From positions 124,001 through 188,000 of the forward strand of contig BCKL01000013.1 of assembly GCA_001600635.1 (NCBI GenBank): DNA of 64,000 bases. The letters are read 5' to 3'. Both the position numbers and the translations under genes were made by a program. This stretch comes from Leucosporidium creatinivorum (Eukaryota > Basidiomycota > Microbotryomycetes > Leucosporidiales > Leucosporidiaceae). The notes under the pieces were generated by a model that was given only the letters and a program-made list of their open reading frames with translations, made no database searches and was not told the DNA's origin. Shown piece after piece: positions 11,301-23,440 of this stretch. Position 1 is the stretch's first letter. Each line of letters opens with the position of its first letter.

Positions 11301-11490
11301 AGGCCATCTCACTGCACTGGCTCTCGTCTTCCTTCGTTCAGTCTCCGAACCCCCGCCGAACTTACGCTAACCGCCTCCGTCCCCCCTCTCCTCCCTCGCA
11401 ACAGCCGGCGTCAAGCCCATGATCATCACCTCTGGCCTCCTCACCGTCGGCGCAGCGGCATGGACCACCGTCAAGACCGAGTTCCTTTAG
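8347..11490 (+). CDS. TIM23: Mitochondrial inner-membrane translocase subunit Tim23
   Basis: Tim23 forms the channel of the presequence translocase of the inner membrane. Four exons (8347-8632, 8715-9071, 9201-9314, 11405-11490) give 280 residues. Family marks are SALHPLAGL near the N-terminus, GLAAGGLWGLREG at the first membrane helix, the block ending LNQVTRRGSFTGNSAGVLAL, IYNGFNSTLDAYRGGKHD, and a last helix running GACTGVVWRCTAGVKPM and ending AAWTTVKTEFL. The protein is longer than yeast Tim23 because of an Ala/Ser-rich linker after the first helix (about residues 115-180). The last exon is fixed by the match AGVKPMIITSGLL and lies 2,090 nt beyond exon 3, far outside the usual intron size here. 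The ATG follows a pyrimidine-rich leader. Confidence 0.94.
9315..11404 (+). other. 2,090-nt last intron of TIM23
   Basis: The intron has a normal GTGAGT donor at 9315, a GCTAAC-type branch and an ACAG acceptor at 11404; phase and protein continuity across it are exact. Other introns in the window are mostly 50-90 nt. The interior has no full gene. Two leftward frames look somewhat protein-like: 9870-10073 (67 codons) and 10753-10971 (72 codons, with PRVLEAAVKLAIAARAVWG). They could be remnants of an inserted gene or element, or chance. No terminal repeats or target-site duplication were spotted by eye. Confidence 0.85.
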
Positions 11491-12980
11491 TTCGTTCGAG
11501 TTGGAGGACGGAGGGGAGAGGGGAATAGAAAGGAGGAGCAAGTCGTTCTGTGCTTGTACATGTCGTGGAGACTGGCGATCACACACCTTTCACATGCTTG
11601 GTCGATGGCCGAGCTGAGCAGAAATGAGAGGGTGTGCAAGTGGCTCGGCGCGAGGAGAGAAGGCTCGCTCGGCGTTCATCTGCTCTCTCGCTCTCTAGCG
11701 CCCTCGACATCTCACAGCAGGCGACGTGTCACAGTCAGCCGTAGACACCCCGAATCCTTACGGGCAGCGGCTACGTCGCCACCAAACCGCTTTCCTCGAA
11801 GAGCTGGGGGACGGTCCAGCGCCGACTTGACTGAGTCGTTGCCCTTCACTTTCTAAGTTCTTGCCTGCCGATGCCGCCGGAGTGGTATATTGCGATCGCT
11901 GTAGGTGATCTTCTTCGCCGGCTGCACCCGATTCCGTTCGCCTTGCGGACAGCATGTATACACAAAGATCAGGCTTCTGGCTCGCCACTCCCCAGCGCCG
12001 AGCTGCGTTTGTCGACATTTGGCGGTAGTCGCCGTGCTGCCGCCGTGGGCTAATGGAGAGTTTACTCGACTATTAAGCTCAATTGCTACCGTACCGAGTC
12101 GGTAATGGCAGCGCCGCCGCGCTTCGCCGTTCAGCTCGGCGACGACCTTTTCATCATCTCCGGTTCGCATCGACCGCGACAGCAAGACGGAGTCCGACTA
12201 CTGGCAAGAGAGGAAGGTGTCGCTTGTGGTGGCTACCGAATTTTTCTCGCTCTTTCATCCCGAGAGCAAAAATCGCTGCCTGAGACGTTGAGCAACTCTC
12301 AGACCTGCCCCGAAAGGATCGCTGTCCTTCGGCGCTCAGGGCTTCCCGTAGCCAGGCTTCTGCGGCTGCACTGTGTTCTCTGCGAGGTCCTCATAGTCTC
12401 GTGTGGACTCTAAGCTGTACACCACCCCGGCTGGAGCCAAGTGGCCGAGCTGCAGGAGGGAGGAGCACACAGCCAGGTTCGGCCGAAGCTGAACTCGTCT
12501 CGCTCGATGGGCGCTGCAGCTCGACTACAGCTTTCGGCGTACAGTGACGCGCGGCTGTAGTGGATGATTTGCGAGGGACTGCCCGTTGCAATGGAGCAAC
12601 AAGGTTAGATGAAGCGGCGCTGAAAGAGGAAGGCAGGAAAGAGCGGAGGAGAGCTTCGACGTGAGCTCGCTCGGTACCTGGATTCCACTTCATCGAGCCG
12701 TCGAGGCTGCTGATACGGCTTAGCGCGAAATAAGGTAGACATGATTGCTGCCTCGTGCGAGAGGCAAGGTTGCTGATCCCAGCAAGCTTCTCAACTTCTC
12801 GGCGCTGACCTCCCTTGCTCCTCTCCCACCCCTCCGCCTGCATCAACCTACAGCCGCGTCAACCAGTGGAATGGGGACCTTGACCACGTCGATTCAGGGC
12901 TCGCTGTCCTTGTCTCATACCTCCCAGGGCGTTGCTCGGAAAGACTCGAGCTCTGACGGACGGCGAAGGGAGGGCACTCA

Positions 12981-13319
12981 ATGCAGTCCCGGCGACCTCT
13001 TGCTGCAGCCAAGATCTCCTTCCTCCTCCTACCTTGTCGCTCCCTTGCTCGAAACGCCCCTCGACAGCTCGCCTACAGCTCCAACACCGTCGCCAGTTCG
13101 CCGAGGCCGCACCTCGCTCGCAAGACCAGCTCCTCGCTCCCCCGACAGTTCGCTTGCGCTCCTGAGCCTGCGGGACCTCCTCTACCAGCTCGTACCGGTC
13201 CTCTCGGCGTCCCTACAGACAACGCACAACCTCGGCGCCGAGCAAAGAGGAGCAGAACGACGAAACCCCGCACACCCCGCCTTGAGAGCGACAGGAGAGC
13301 CAAGTCCCATCTGACTTGA
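12981..13319 (+). CDS. Possible small ORF upstream of velvet (112 codons)
   Basis: An unbroken 112-codon frame begins MQSRRPLAAAKISFLLLPCR and is rich in Arg, Ser and Pro. The start resembles a mitochondrial presequence (basic, hydroxylated, no acidic residues in the first 40). It ends just before the candidate 5'-UTR intron of the velvet gene, so it may equally be an upstream ORF in that transcript or a chance frame in GC-rich DNA. No family is recognised. Confidence 0.2.
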   Translation: MQSRRPLAAAKISFLLLPCRSLARNAPRQLAYSSNTVASSPRPHLARKTSSSLPRQFACAPEPAGPPLPARTGPLGVPTDNAQPRRRAKRSRTTKPRTPRLESDRRAKSHLT

Positions 13320-13405
13320 CAGTCTGTGCGTAAGACTCGCGCTCCTGTTCGTGTGTATTTCCCGCTGATATTTGCATCTTGCAGCTCTTCCTTCTTCCCC
13401 TACAA

Positions 13406-13429
13406 CTCCCTCCCTCCCTCCCTCCCTCC
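13406..13429. repeat. (TCCC)n pyrimidine tract in the velvet leader
   Basis: A run of about six CTCC/TCCC units ends six bases before the velvet ATG at 13436. Pyrimidine-rich leaders directly before the start codon also precede TIM23. Confidence 0.85.
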
Positions 13430-13435
13430 TTCGCC

Positions 13436-14811
13436 ATGAGCCGCGAATCGAAGAAGGGCGCTTCCCCTTCCGCCGGCGCCGCTTCCTCCTCTTCGACGTC
13501 TACTCGCGGCGGGCGCTCATCTACTCGTCAACAAACGGCGCGGTCAGCTCGAGCGTCTGGCTCGAGTGCAGCGAGTACGCCCGCCGCTGCACCGACGAGG
13601 TTGTCGAGGAGAAGGTCGTTGGATCCTTATGCCCGTCCTCCAGCGCCGGCCGAGGACCGTAGCGAGGAGCAGGAGGAGGACGACCGGCCGGCTCCCGAGC
13701 CAGTACCAGAAGAACCAGCAGAAGAGGTGGCGGAGGAACCTGTGCCGGACGAATCAGCTCAGCAAGAGGAGGAGGAGGAGGAAGCCGAGCAGCCGCCGAA
13801 CGAGTGAGTCCCTCTCTGGACGAGCAGAAGCGACCAGGCAGCTGACTCGGTCGTCTTCACTCGGCAGAAACAACTTCGAACTCGTCGTAATACAACAGCC
13901 CGAGATTGGTGCCGAAGCAGGCATGGACAAGGTCACGCTCGGTCGGGTCAGTCCTCCAGCGCTCGCCGCTGCTCTCGCTCTTCTTGCTGACCATCGGCCT
14001 TCTCCAACAGCTCCCCATCGTCCCGGCGCCAGTCGTCCAGGTCATTGTACGCGACGCAGATGGCCAGCCAGTGTGCGTGCTCTCGGCTCTCAGTCTCGCT
14101 CCTCACCCCTCGCTTCGCTCGCATGCTGACCTTCGACCACCGGATTCCGGCGTTGCCTTCTTTTCTCAGAGACGCGGAGCTACCTTACCTCTTCTGTTCT
14201 TGCTCGCTTCGTCAAGAGGATGGCACCAACTCCGTCGAGCTGGCGCAGCCAAGCGCCGGTTCGGTCGCCGACGCCCGCGAGCAGGAGGAGTTCAGCGCCC
14301 TCATCGGCAACCTCGTCCGCAATGCTCATCGAGTACCCGACCTCGAGGGCAACCCGAGCTCGTACTTTGTCTTTGAGGATATGAGCGTGAGGACGACCGG
14401 CACCTACACCCTCGAGTTCCGTCTCGGCGAAGCGTGAGTGGCTCGGCGCTCTCCCTTACGACCGAGCTGACCTCCCCTCTCCCTTGATCTGCAGCAGGCG
14501 ACCCAAGTCTCCCAAGCTCGCTGCAGCTGTTTCGCAACCCTTCAATGTCGTACCATGGCAGGAGTACCCCGGTCGACCAGCAGCTGGTGAGTCGCCTGCG
14601 AAGCCTGAGAAAGCCATCGCAGCAGCTGATTTGTTCTTCCTTCGCAGACACCATCACCGAGCTCTCACATCACCTTCACCAACACGGAGTACCCATGTAC
14701 ATTCCTCCATTGGTGCTCGGCTCGGGACTGGAGCCACCTCCTGCTGGATCCAACCCTTTTCCCGCCGACATGGCACCTCTGCCAAACATGGCCCCCTCGA
14801 CTCCACCTTAA
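13436..14811 (+). CDS. Velvet-domain transcription regulator
   Basis: Velvet proteins are fungal regulators with an NF-kappaB-like fold that link development and secondary metabolism. Six exons (13436-13803, 13868-13946, 14011-14072, 14170-14433, 14495-14586, 14648-14811) encode 342 residues. Residues 1-122 form a basic Ser-rich then Glu/Pro-rich disordered leader. The velvet domain starts at NNFELVVIQQPEIGAEAGMD and continues through PIVPAPVVQVIVRDADGQPV, LVRNAHRVPDLEGNPSSYFV, VRTTGTYTLEFRL and FNVVPWQEYPGRP. It ends in a helix resembling the velvet C-terminal DTITELSHHLHQHGVPMYIP. A short Pro-rich tail follows. It looks more like the compact VosA/VelB type than VeA, which has a long C-terminus, but the subclass is not certain. 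Confidence 0.9.
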
Positions 14812-15175
14812 TACTAGCACCACCATACACGCCGGCCTTATCCGCAAGATTGTCTAAACCCTCACTTGCATCGTACAAGACTGTTGTTACCCCCCTTCCT
14901 GTCGTTCTCGCCTCCTTCGCAACCCACCCCCTTCGCAGAGCTCATCTCCGAGCTCGCTTCGTCCTGCACCTCTAGCACCTAATATCGTTTAGCACACCCC
15001 CGTTGATTCGTTCTTGACACTTTGATGTCTAATTGCAAAGCACCCATCTCGTTGTTGCCTCTCTACAAGATTTCGGTCGTCGACTTCGAGCTGCTCGAAG
15101 CTCGCTGCCCTTGCCTCCGTCCAGTTCGAGCTCAATTCTCTCCGGCCTCACTTTCACCTCGTCTTTCGCTCAGCC
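14812..15175. other. Spacer between velvet and LC8 genes
   Basis: This 364 bp stretch holds the 3' end of velvet and the promoter of LC8. No gene or clear element is seen. Confidence 0.5.
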
Positions 15176-15870
15176 ATGTCCGAGAAGCAAGAGAACACCA
15201 GCGCTCCCCAGGTGAGCAATCTGTACTGCTCTACAGCAGCGCGAGGACACGCGTCGTCGAGGGCAAGTTCACTGACCCCTCCTGCTCATCCTGGCTCATA
15301 CCTACAGGCCATCGTCAAGTCGGCCGACATGCCAGAAGATGTGAGTGGTACATGCTGCTTCCCTGCACCTTCAGAGCTCGGAAGACACGGCAGAGCTCGG
15401 CAGCTGACTCGACGCTTCTTCCCCCCCTCGAGCAGATGCAGGCTGGGGCTATCGAGATTGCTATTGAGGCGCAGGAGAAGCACGAGATTGAGAAGGATGT
15501 GAGTCCCAATCTGCAGCACTCGAGCTGCGTGGCGAGCGAGAGCGACGGCAAGCTGCTGAACCGCGCTCCCCGAACCTACACCAGATTGCTGCTCAGATCA
15601 AGAAGGAGGCCGACAAACGTTGGGGACCAACTTGGCACGTTGTTGTGGGCAAGTCGTTTGGATCTTACGTGACCCACACGGTGAGTCGAGCGAGCTGGAG
15701 CTGGTCCGAGCTGCGAACGGCCGACGCTGACCCTCTCCTTCGCTCGCTGCAGTCTGGCAACTTCATCTACATGTACATCAATCAGCTCGCTTTCGTATTT
15801 CCTGTCTCTCCTGTCTGTCTGTGCTTCGCTGACCATTCTACACTCACAGCTAATCTTCAAGGCTGGCTGA
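15176..15870 (+). CDS. Dynein light chain LC8
   Basis: LC8 is a dimeric hub protein that binds short TQT-like motifs, including those in the dynein intermediate chain. Six exons (15176-15211, 15308-15340, 15436-15498, 15585-15680, 15753-15794, 15850-15870) encode 96 residues against the usual 89. The family pattern is clear: [40 protein letters not shown], then [19 protein letters not shown] and [18 protein letters not shown]. The final seven codons including the stop lie on a 21-nt exon. The His and Tyr of the binding-groove and dimer region are present. The dynein intermediate chain gene lies about 20 kb to the right in this same window. Confidence 0.95.
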
Positions 15871-16335
15871 AGCGCGTCGCCGCCGAGCTCAGCTCCCCTC
15901 ATATCTGGCCCTCCTTTTTCCTCTCCGTCTACACCTTCGAACTTTCACCCTACCAACCCCTCGCCGTTCCGTATACCCTACGCTGCAACATTCTTTCGTC
16001 CTTTCCTCGAGTCCGGTGAAGCGGAGCTGGCCTCAGGCGAGTCCGAAGAGATGGAGAGCTGTATAAGGGGCGCTCAGCGCGCTCCGAGGAGGGAGAAAGA
16101 TCCACTCTGCTTCCCTGCTTTTGCTCTGGCGGAAGCTGTGTCAACGCCGAGCCCGTGAAAGGGTTGAGCGAACTCTCGAACGCCGCTCTCTCTCCTACTT
16201 CTACCTCGTCTCTTCGCCTCGCACTTCGAAGCAGCAGCAGTGCACTCTGGTCTACTACTAGCTGCAGTACTCGAAACCTTCGCACATCGGCCGCCTCAGC
16301 CGCCTCACGAAAGCGGATCGACCCCACCTCCACGA
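15871..16335. other. Spacer and leader upstream of the VPS9 gene
   Basis: This stretch of about 465 bp has no supported gene. The VPS9 frame is open upstream to an ATG at 16240, so an N-terminal extension of 32 residues is possible but low-complexity. Confidence 0.5.
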
Positions 16336-19300
16336 ATGGCTCAAGAACGCGAAGGAGCTGCATGCAGCGAGAGCTCGCCGCTCGGCCCGCCAACCAGTAG
16401 CTCTACCAGCTCGACTGCACGCTCACTCGGTCGTAGGACGCTCCGAACGGCGTCAACGGACGTCAACCCACTCTCCGCCGCCTCGGACACGCCTCTGGGA
16501 TTGAGCGCTTCGCCTACAGGAGGACAATACGCCGTCTACAGCGGCGCAAAGAAACGAGCTTCAGTCATAGGCACCAGCTTCGACCCACCGCCTGCTCTCG
16601 CCGAGCCAGCGCCTTCCGCTGCATCTCCTACTCCTCCCTCGCCCAGCGCGCCTCCTACACCTCCCTTTGCGCCGACCCCTCAGCCGAGCGTACCACCTCT
16701 AGTCTCGCGAGGCTCCAACTCGACGCTTCCTACGACTTCAGGCCGACCATACGCTCGCTCCGTCAGCGAGGCGAGGGAGCTCCTGCAGGGTCAATCGCTC
16801 AAGGCCGAGGTGCAGAGTTTGGGATTGGGCAACGAGAGTACAGGAGCAGCGATGGTGCAGAAGGTCGCGTCGGCGGGCAAGGAGGCCGAATGGGCTGGCG
16901 TGCTGAAGGCTCTCGAGACGGGCAAGGTATGTCATTTCTCCTGCCGATGGGAAGGATCAGAGCTGACCCAAGATCACAGGTCACCCTTCTACTACCTGCC
17001 GAGAAGCTCCTGCCGACGATGCAGCTCACCTCGGCCTTCTTCCTCGATCACTTGGCCGTCTTCGAGTCGTCGCCGAGCACCTCGACCGAACCGTCGAGTG
17101 GAGCATTCGCTACTTTGAGTGGCTTCCGCGGCACTTTCAGCCCGTGAGTAGCTCCTTCGCTTGCTCTGAGACCTTCGCTGACGTCTTCATCGCCCTGTAG
17201 AGACGAGCTTGTCTTCGCTAGCTGCAGCGACAGCTCTTCCTCGTTGAAGCTCAGCTCGCTGCCAGACTGCAGTGATCCCGAGGTGCTCAGGTGAGCTTCA
17301 ATAATGCTTCGCAGGCGGTAATACACGCTAACTGGCTTCGCAGGGCGCTGTGCGGACCGACCAACCCCTCGACCTCGGCCGACTCTCCCTTCCCTTCCAC
17401 CATGCTCATCTCACCTCCCGCCCACCTCTCCATCCCTCGCAACACGCCGAGACCTCTCATCTCGTCCGCCTCTTCGTCGTCGGCTGCGACCCTCGGTCGC
17501 GCTACAGCAGGCAGTCGACTCGCCGCTCTCTTCACAAAGCCCTCAGCTGCCGCCGACGCGGACCTCCCTCCGATCGTTCCCGCACCGCCAGGACTTCTCA
17601 GCGGCGACTCGACCGCATCTCCTGCCGCACCCAGCCCATCGCCTTCGCCCTCCTCAAGATCTCAAACGCCGAACCTCGAGATCCCCGTTCTCGTCGTAGG
17701 CAAGGTCATTCGCCACAACGAGCTCGTCAAGGGGATTGGTAAGGCTCTCGAGGGCCAGCTCCGCTACTCACTCAAGAGGATCGAAGGGTGCGACGACTCT
17801 ACGCTGCAGGACCGAGTCTGCGCCTTCGCCGCTCGCTTCCAACCTCCCTCCTCGTGGTCGAGCGCCGAGGAGATCTCGCACGTCTACCAGGATCTCAGCG
17901 ACGCTACTCGAACGGATTTGAACCGTACGCTGAGGGCGCGTCTCATCAGGGAGAAGCAGAAGGAGTGCGAGGCCGGCGAGGTCGAGTTGGCGCACGAGGA
18001 TTATGTCCTGCTGGAGGAGAAAGCCGATGCTGCACTCGAAGTGGTGGAGGAGATTATCATGAACGCGCTGTACGACCGCATGTTCGCGCCGGCGCTGTCG
18101 GGCGACGCTCAGGAGGACGAGAACCTCGCTTCGAGGATCGCGGCGCTCAACATGCTCGAGCTGTCGCTGGATCATCTCGGATTGGATCTGAGTAGAGGCG
18201 AGGTAATGAACGAGTGGGGAGAGCAGAGCAGGACTATCAGGGACAGCTTGGAGGAGATTGTTGGCATCGTCGGCAAGGGTGAGCTTGCTCGCTACTCGGT
18301 CGCTTCTGCTTCCCGCTGACCTGGCTTTCACCCTTCACAGAGCTCAAGCTCCTCGACGACCCTTCGACGAGGACACCCAAGGCCAAGCTCGACATCTTTG
18401 TCAACCTCCACAAGATCATCGTCGATCACCTCAGCAGCCTTCCTCCGATCCCGCTCAAGAAGGAGTCGACCGAGGCCTCTAGCGCCAGCGCTCCGCCTGC
18501 CGAGGTCGAGATGGACGATGCTGCGATCCGCACCGGTAGCTCTCGGAGCTCTTCTCGACCAGTATCTCCACCACCGACCGAGGAGGACGACCCTCTGCTT
18601 CGCACCCCTCGGCCGCCAGTCGAGGGCGAGTCGAGCTCAGCAGTTCCCGAGATCGACCTCACCGGCGCCGAGCTCACATCTTCGGTGCACGAGGCGACTT
18701 CCTCTTTCCTCTTCGACCCCGTCGCTCCTTCTAAGCCCTCCCCTCCCGTCTCAATCTTCGATTCTACCTCCTCTCGCCGCGGCTCGACCACCTCCGCTGG
18801 CCCGACCTCCTCCAGCGCCGATCTCATCCTCCCCATCCTCATCTACTCCGTCGTGCAGTACAATCCTCGTCTCCCCTCCCACCTCAATTACGCCCAACGC
18901 TTCCGCGCCGAGTCGCTCCTTCGCGGCGAGAGCAGCTATTGCTCGACCAACATCCACGCCGTCATCGAGTTCCTCAACACCGTCGACATCTCGTCTCTCG
19001 GCCTCAGCAGTCACAAGGTGCTCGCCTACAACAGCGCCAACGCGACTGCTGCCTCGGCCAACCCCCGCTCGCGAGGGTCGTCCATCTCTTTCGGTCGCAA
19101 GGGCGTCCCAGGAGTCAGCACCCCTCGCTCGCAAGATATCGACCAGTTCGTGGACTCGGCCAACCACGCCCTCGTTCGCGCCGCCGACCTACTCTTCGGT
19201 CCCAAGGGATTCGCACCCAAGACGATCGAGGACGTTCGGAATGTGCTCGACGGCGCTGGGACGGTCGCTAGCAAGGCGAGAGGCTCCTTATTACGGAGGA

Positions 19301-20063
19301 CGACCAACAGCTCGGTCATATCGCCAGTCGTGGGCGCTAGCGAGGCGTTGCCGAAGGAGGCTTCGGCGGGAGGAGCTCAGAGGGAGATGGTCGACTTTGT
19401 GCCCGGCTCGGGAGATGCGTTCGACCAAGGTGCGGCGAGCGAGTACTCGGCGCAGAGGGAGCCAGAGAAGGAGAAAGAGGACGATGCGAGGAGTGTGAGG
19501 AGCATCTCGTCGATTCTGCGGGAGTCGAAACTCGGATTTGGGGAGAAGAGGACGGATGGGTTGGGCGCGGTGGGAGACGAGAGGCCGACGTTGGGGGATA
19601 GGCTGGCAAGTATACCGGGACTGGGTCGGTTTGGCAGCGAGAGCAAGTCGGCGACGATCGCAAGCTCGGCGACGCCTTCGCAGAAGGTGGGTTCGGCGTC
19701 GTCTCGCCTTCGTGAGGCATAGCTGACGAGTCTACGCGACTACAGACGTCCCTCTTCGCCGCCTTCAGTCCCAGCAGTAGCCCCTCCTCCCGGCGCTCGA
19801 CCATCAACTCGACCTCGGCAGCCGCTCCCACTTCCCTTCCTCCCGCCTCTTCCTCGCCCGTCCCGTCCGCCTTCTCCTTCTTCGGACCGAACTCGACCGC
19901 TTCGACCGCTGTACAGCCGGTGCAGCGATTCATGGAGTGCGAGGCGGAGGATCTGAGACTGGGAGAGGTGGCCGAGCTGCTGCGAGAGTATCGGAAGCTT
20001 GCGCAGGCGTTGGCGGCGATTGAAGGTAGTATGGAGGATAGTAGCGTGACACTAGCGCCGTAA
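16336..20063 (+). CDS. VPS9-domain guanine nucleotide exchange factor (Rab5-type)
   Basis: VPS9 domains activate endosomal Rab5-family GTPases. Six exons (16336-16926, 16980-17143, 17201-17290, 17344-18277/8, 18341-19686, 19746-20063) encode about 1,147 residues. The first 450 residues are Ser/Pro-rich with limited order. A helical bundle covers about residues 500-640, including LNMLELSLDHLGLDL and LLDDPSTRTPKAKLDIFVNL. The VPS9 core follows an acidic Ser-rich insert: SADLILPILIYSVVQYNPRL, LNYAQRFRAESLLRGESSYC and STNIHAVIEFLNTVDISS. These contain the Asp and the Tyr...Thr-Asn residues typical of the family. The tail ends in a helix, RFMECEAEDLRLGEVAELLR. No CUE domain is recognised, so it differs from yeast Vps9p and may be nearer Muk1-like or larger Rabex-like proteins. 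The ATG at 16240 is an alternative start. Confidence 0.88.
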
Positions 20064-20381
20064 CTTGATAAAGCGTACCCGTTTAGCCTTCAGCGAGAGC
20101 GAGACAACCAGTTTCTCGAAGAGCTCGTTCGCTGAACCGGGCCTCACCCTCCGCCGAAGTCGTCGCCAGCGCCTTCGCAGCTCGTCACTTTCTCTCTCGG
20201 CGGCAACGCTCGAGGGGTTGGGCATGAAAAGGAGGGTGTTTGCAATGGTGGACGCCCGGCTCCTCTCCAAAACCCTCGATGGGAGCGTCACACTCGCTCC
20301 CCCTCCCTGGACACCTCGTACACCCCCGATTGCCAACCAACAGAATCCACAAAGCGCTCCTAGTTATCGAAGAGGCTGGGT
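20064..20381. other. Convergent spacer between VPS9 and eL37 genes
   Basis: This 318 bp stretch lies between two stop codons of convergent genes. A leftward 94-codon frame at 20052-20336 overlaps the VPS9 stop and has no family-like features. Confidence 0.5.
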
Positions 20382-21483
20382 TTACTCCTTGGAGGGCTTG
20401 ACCTTGCGGGTGGCGGTGGTGCCCTCGCGGAAGCTGAAGAGAAAGAGCGCCGAAGGCAGGGTCAGCTCGGCGCCGACGTCACGGACGTTGAACAATATTG
20501 CTCACCCGTTCTTGAACCTGCGGTTGACGTCCTGTATGAGGTACAAGAAGGGTTGTTGAGGTCAGTACTGGCCTTCGTAGCATCGCAAGCCGCGCCGAAC
20601 TCGCCTTGAGGTGGGACATCCTGCCGGTTCCAGTGGTCTTTCGTCGCTTAGCCTTCTGTCCCCACTCGACTGTAGATGGGAGGCAACAGAGAACGGTCAG
20701 CGCTCCGCTATAGCTCGTCCATAAACTCCTGTGAAGCCCGCCGAAGCTCGTCCTCCCATCTCGGCGCCGATGCTGCTCCAAGCCTCTGAGGCGCCCCACA
20801 ATAGCATCAGTCGCTCCTCCGAATGCATTCGACGCCTTTCCTCAGCTCAGCGCCCCCTTCGCCAGCTCCAACAGCTCCATCCCCGTTGCTCGGACTGGTC
20901 GAAAGGAAGGGGTAGGCGATGAGACGCACAGGAGCGGATCTTGGCGGCGGGGAATCCACAGGAAGCGCAGGTCTTGTGCTGCTTGTGGAACGAACGGCGG
21001 CCGCAACGACGGCAGAGGCTGTAAGACGAGCATGGGGTCAGCGTTGAGCTCGACTGAACGGGCAGAGGTTCCCCCTCCCAAAGCAGCGTAATGGAGCGTA
21101 CCCGTGGGACTTGGTGTGGCGCAATCCGAAGGAGGTTGTTCCCTGTTAGGTAGCGCAATGGGTCAGCAGGCCATTCCCTCAACATGGCGAGTATTGAGCG
21201 GCAGTCGAGTGCTGGCTGAGTGCTGGGCGAGTCGGATTGAACGGGCAGAGGTTCGTCGTAGGGGAGGTGTGTAGGTGCATAAGTCGCCCCGTCTGATGTC
21301 AAATGCCTCTCCCTTCCCTGCCCTGCTCTCTGCACCCTCCTACACGCCTGCAGCGTCTGTCCAGCGCCTTCACACCGAGTTTTCTCCTTCAGCAGGCGTC
21401 GTTCGAGTTGGCGAGTTGGTGGAGGGGTGTGTAAGGCGTTACGGCGGGGCGGTCGACAATGTAGGCGAGTTTACCTTGGTCAT
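20382..21483 (-). CDS. RPL37: 60S ribosomal protein eL37
   Basis: eL37 is a small zinc-binding protein of the large ribosomal subunit. Six leftward exons (21475-21483, 21102-21142, 20930-21018, 20605-20669, 20506-20531, 20382-20433) join exactly in frame to 93 residues. The protein runs [77 protein letters not shown] and [16 protein letters not shown]. The C-x2-C pairs of the zinc site are intact. Exon 1 encodes only Met-Thr-Lys and is followed by a 332-nt intron, long for this locus and typical of ribosomal protein genes with regulatory first introns. The intron between LK and DV uses a GC donor (GCGAGT) with a normal TACAG acceptor. Confidence 0.95.
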
Positions 21484-22578
21484 TTTGAGAGACTGGCTAC
21501 TGGCGAAGTGACAGCAAAAAGAGGGAGAGTCGAGAGCGTCGACTTGACGAGCGCTCGCCCCTTCCAGATTAAGGAGGCAATTGTGTTCAACACTTCACTC
21601 AGCGAGGACTCGAGTTCACCTCTTTCGAAGCTCTCTTATGCATTGACACAACTTTCCAATAATCGCTGCTGTAGCTTGCTCTGCCTGCAGCTGCTCGGCC
21701 GTCGCTGCTCGGCGCTGGCCCTTCGTGTCTGGCTTGACTCGCTTGCCAAGGGCTTGACAGCCCACGTATCTGCTGCTTGGGAAGGTAGTCTCTCGATCTA
21801 GCAGCAAGATCGCAGCTTTCTCCCATCCGTCACCTGCCCGCCGAGGCGTGAGCTGGGCGTGTGTAGGCTGTCAGCTGTGTCGGCGATGCTTCATCCGGAT
21901 AGCTATCAATACACTGCCTTGATTGGATCCGCGAAGGTCTTTGGCTAGACCCTCCAAGCGCGAGCAACACGCCTCGGCGCTGCCAGCGCCTCTCCCTCGT
22001 TGAGCGCTGTAGAACAGCGAATCTGGGACCTACGACGTCAGATGAGGCTCACACGGGCTGTGCGTGATGGGAGAGGATGATAAGGGGGGGAGCAGATACA
22101 TGACCCGGCAGACTAACGGGGGGAGCAGCTCTCGCCTGTTCGCCTTCGCCGAGCCTCTGACTGAAGATCTTCCAGCTCGATGAGGATTCCTCGTAGTGTT
22201 CTCGGACGGAGGAGTCGAACACATGGCTCTACTTGCTCTCACACCTCGAGGACCCATGCATACGTTTCGATCGATAGCGTTGGGCACCTCGGCGTTGGGC
22301 ACATCGAGCAAGGGGAACGACGGCGCCGGCTCTCGGGTTCGCGAAGCATCAACAGAGCCCCAGACGCTCAGCAGTACCGCTGCAGCATTCTGCCCACTTC
22401 CCGCCGCCGTATTTATCGCCGAACTCTCGATTGACTCTCTCGGTCTCTCCTTCGCGAGCTCTCGGGCGCCGAGGTTGGTTTGAGACGATCGAAATCATCG
22501 TTGGCAAAGCAGAGCGTGTCTGACGTGGCTCGCCCGACTACTCCAAGAAGTAGGCAGGTTGCTAGACGTCCGAGCGCT
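21484..22578. other. 1.1-kb spacer between eL37 and ubiquitin-eS31 genes
   Basis: This should contain the eL37 promoter and the eS31 transcript end. Frames on both strands near 22030-22480 are Ser/Arg/Pro-rich and look like composition artefacts. Just left of the eS31 stop (about 22540-22578) lies the edge of the segment copied in inverted form at 24860-25155. Confidence 0.5.

Positions 22579-23440
<862 letters not shown>

Larger units (their letters stand above)
11491..13435. other. 1.9-kb spacer between TIM23 and the velvet gene
   Basis: No conserved protein is recognised in either strand. The distal part probably holds the velvet gene's promoter and leader. A candidate 5'-UTR intron runs from GTGCGTAAG near 13326 to TTGCAG at about 13384, just upstream of a (TCCC)n tract. 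Scattered copies of GCGCCGAGC-type words are present, for example at 11993 and 13231. Confidence 0.5.

Noticed and set aside
12745-13314. 189-codon Ser/Leu/Pro frame
   Set aside because: It overlaps the more presequence-like frame at 12981 in another phase; composition is typical of GC-rich noise. No real support.
20052-20336. 94-codon leftward frame with a basic centre
   Set aside because: It overlaps the VPS9 stop in a convergent spacer and has no homology or leader; likely chance.
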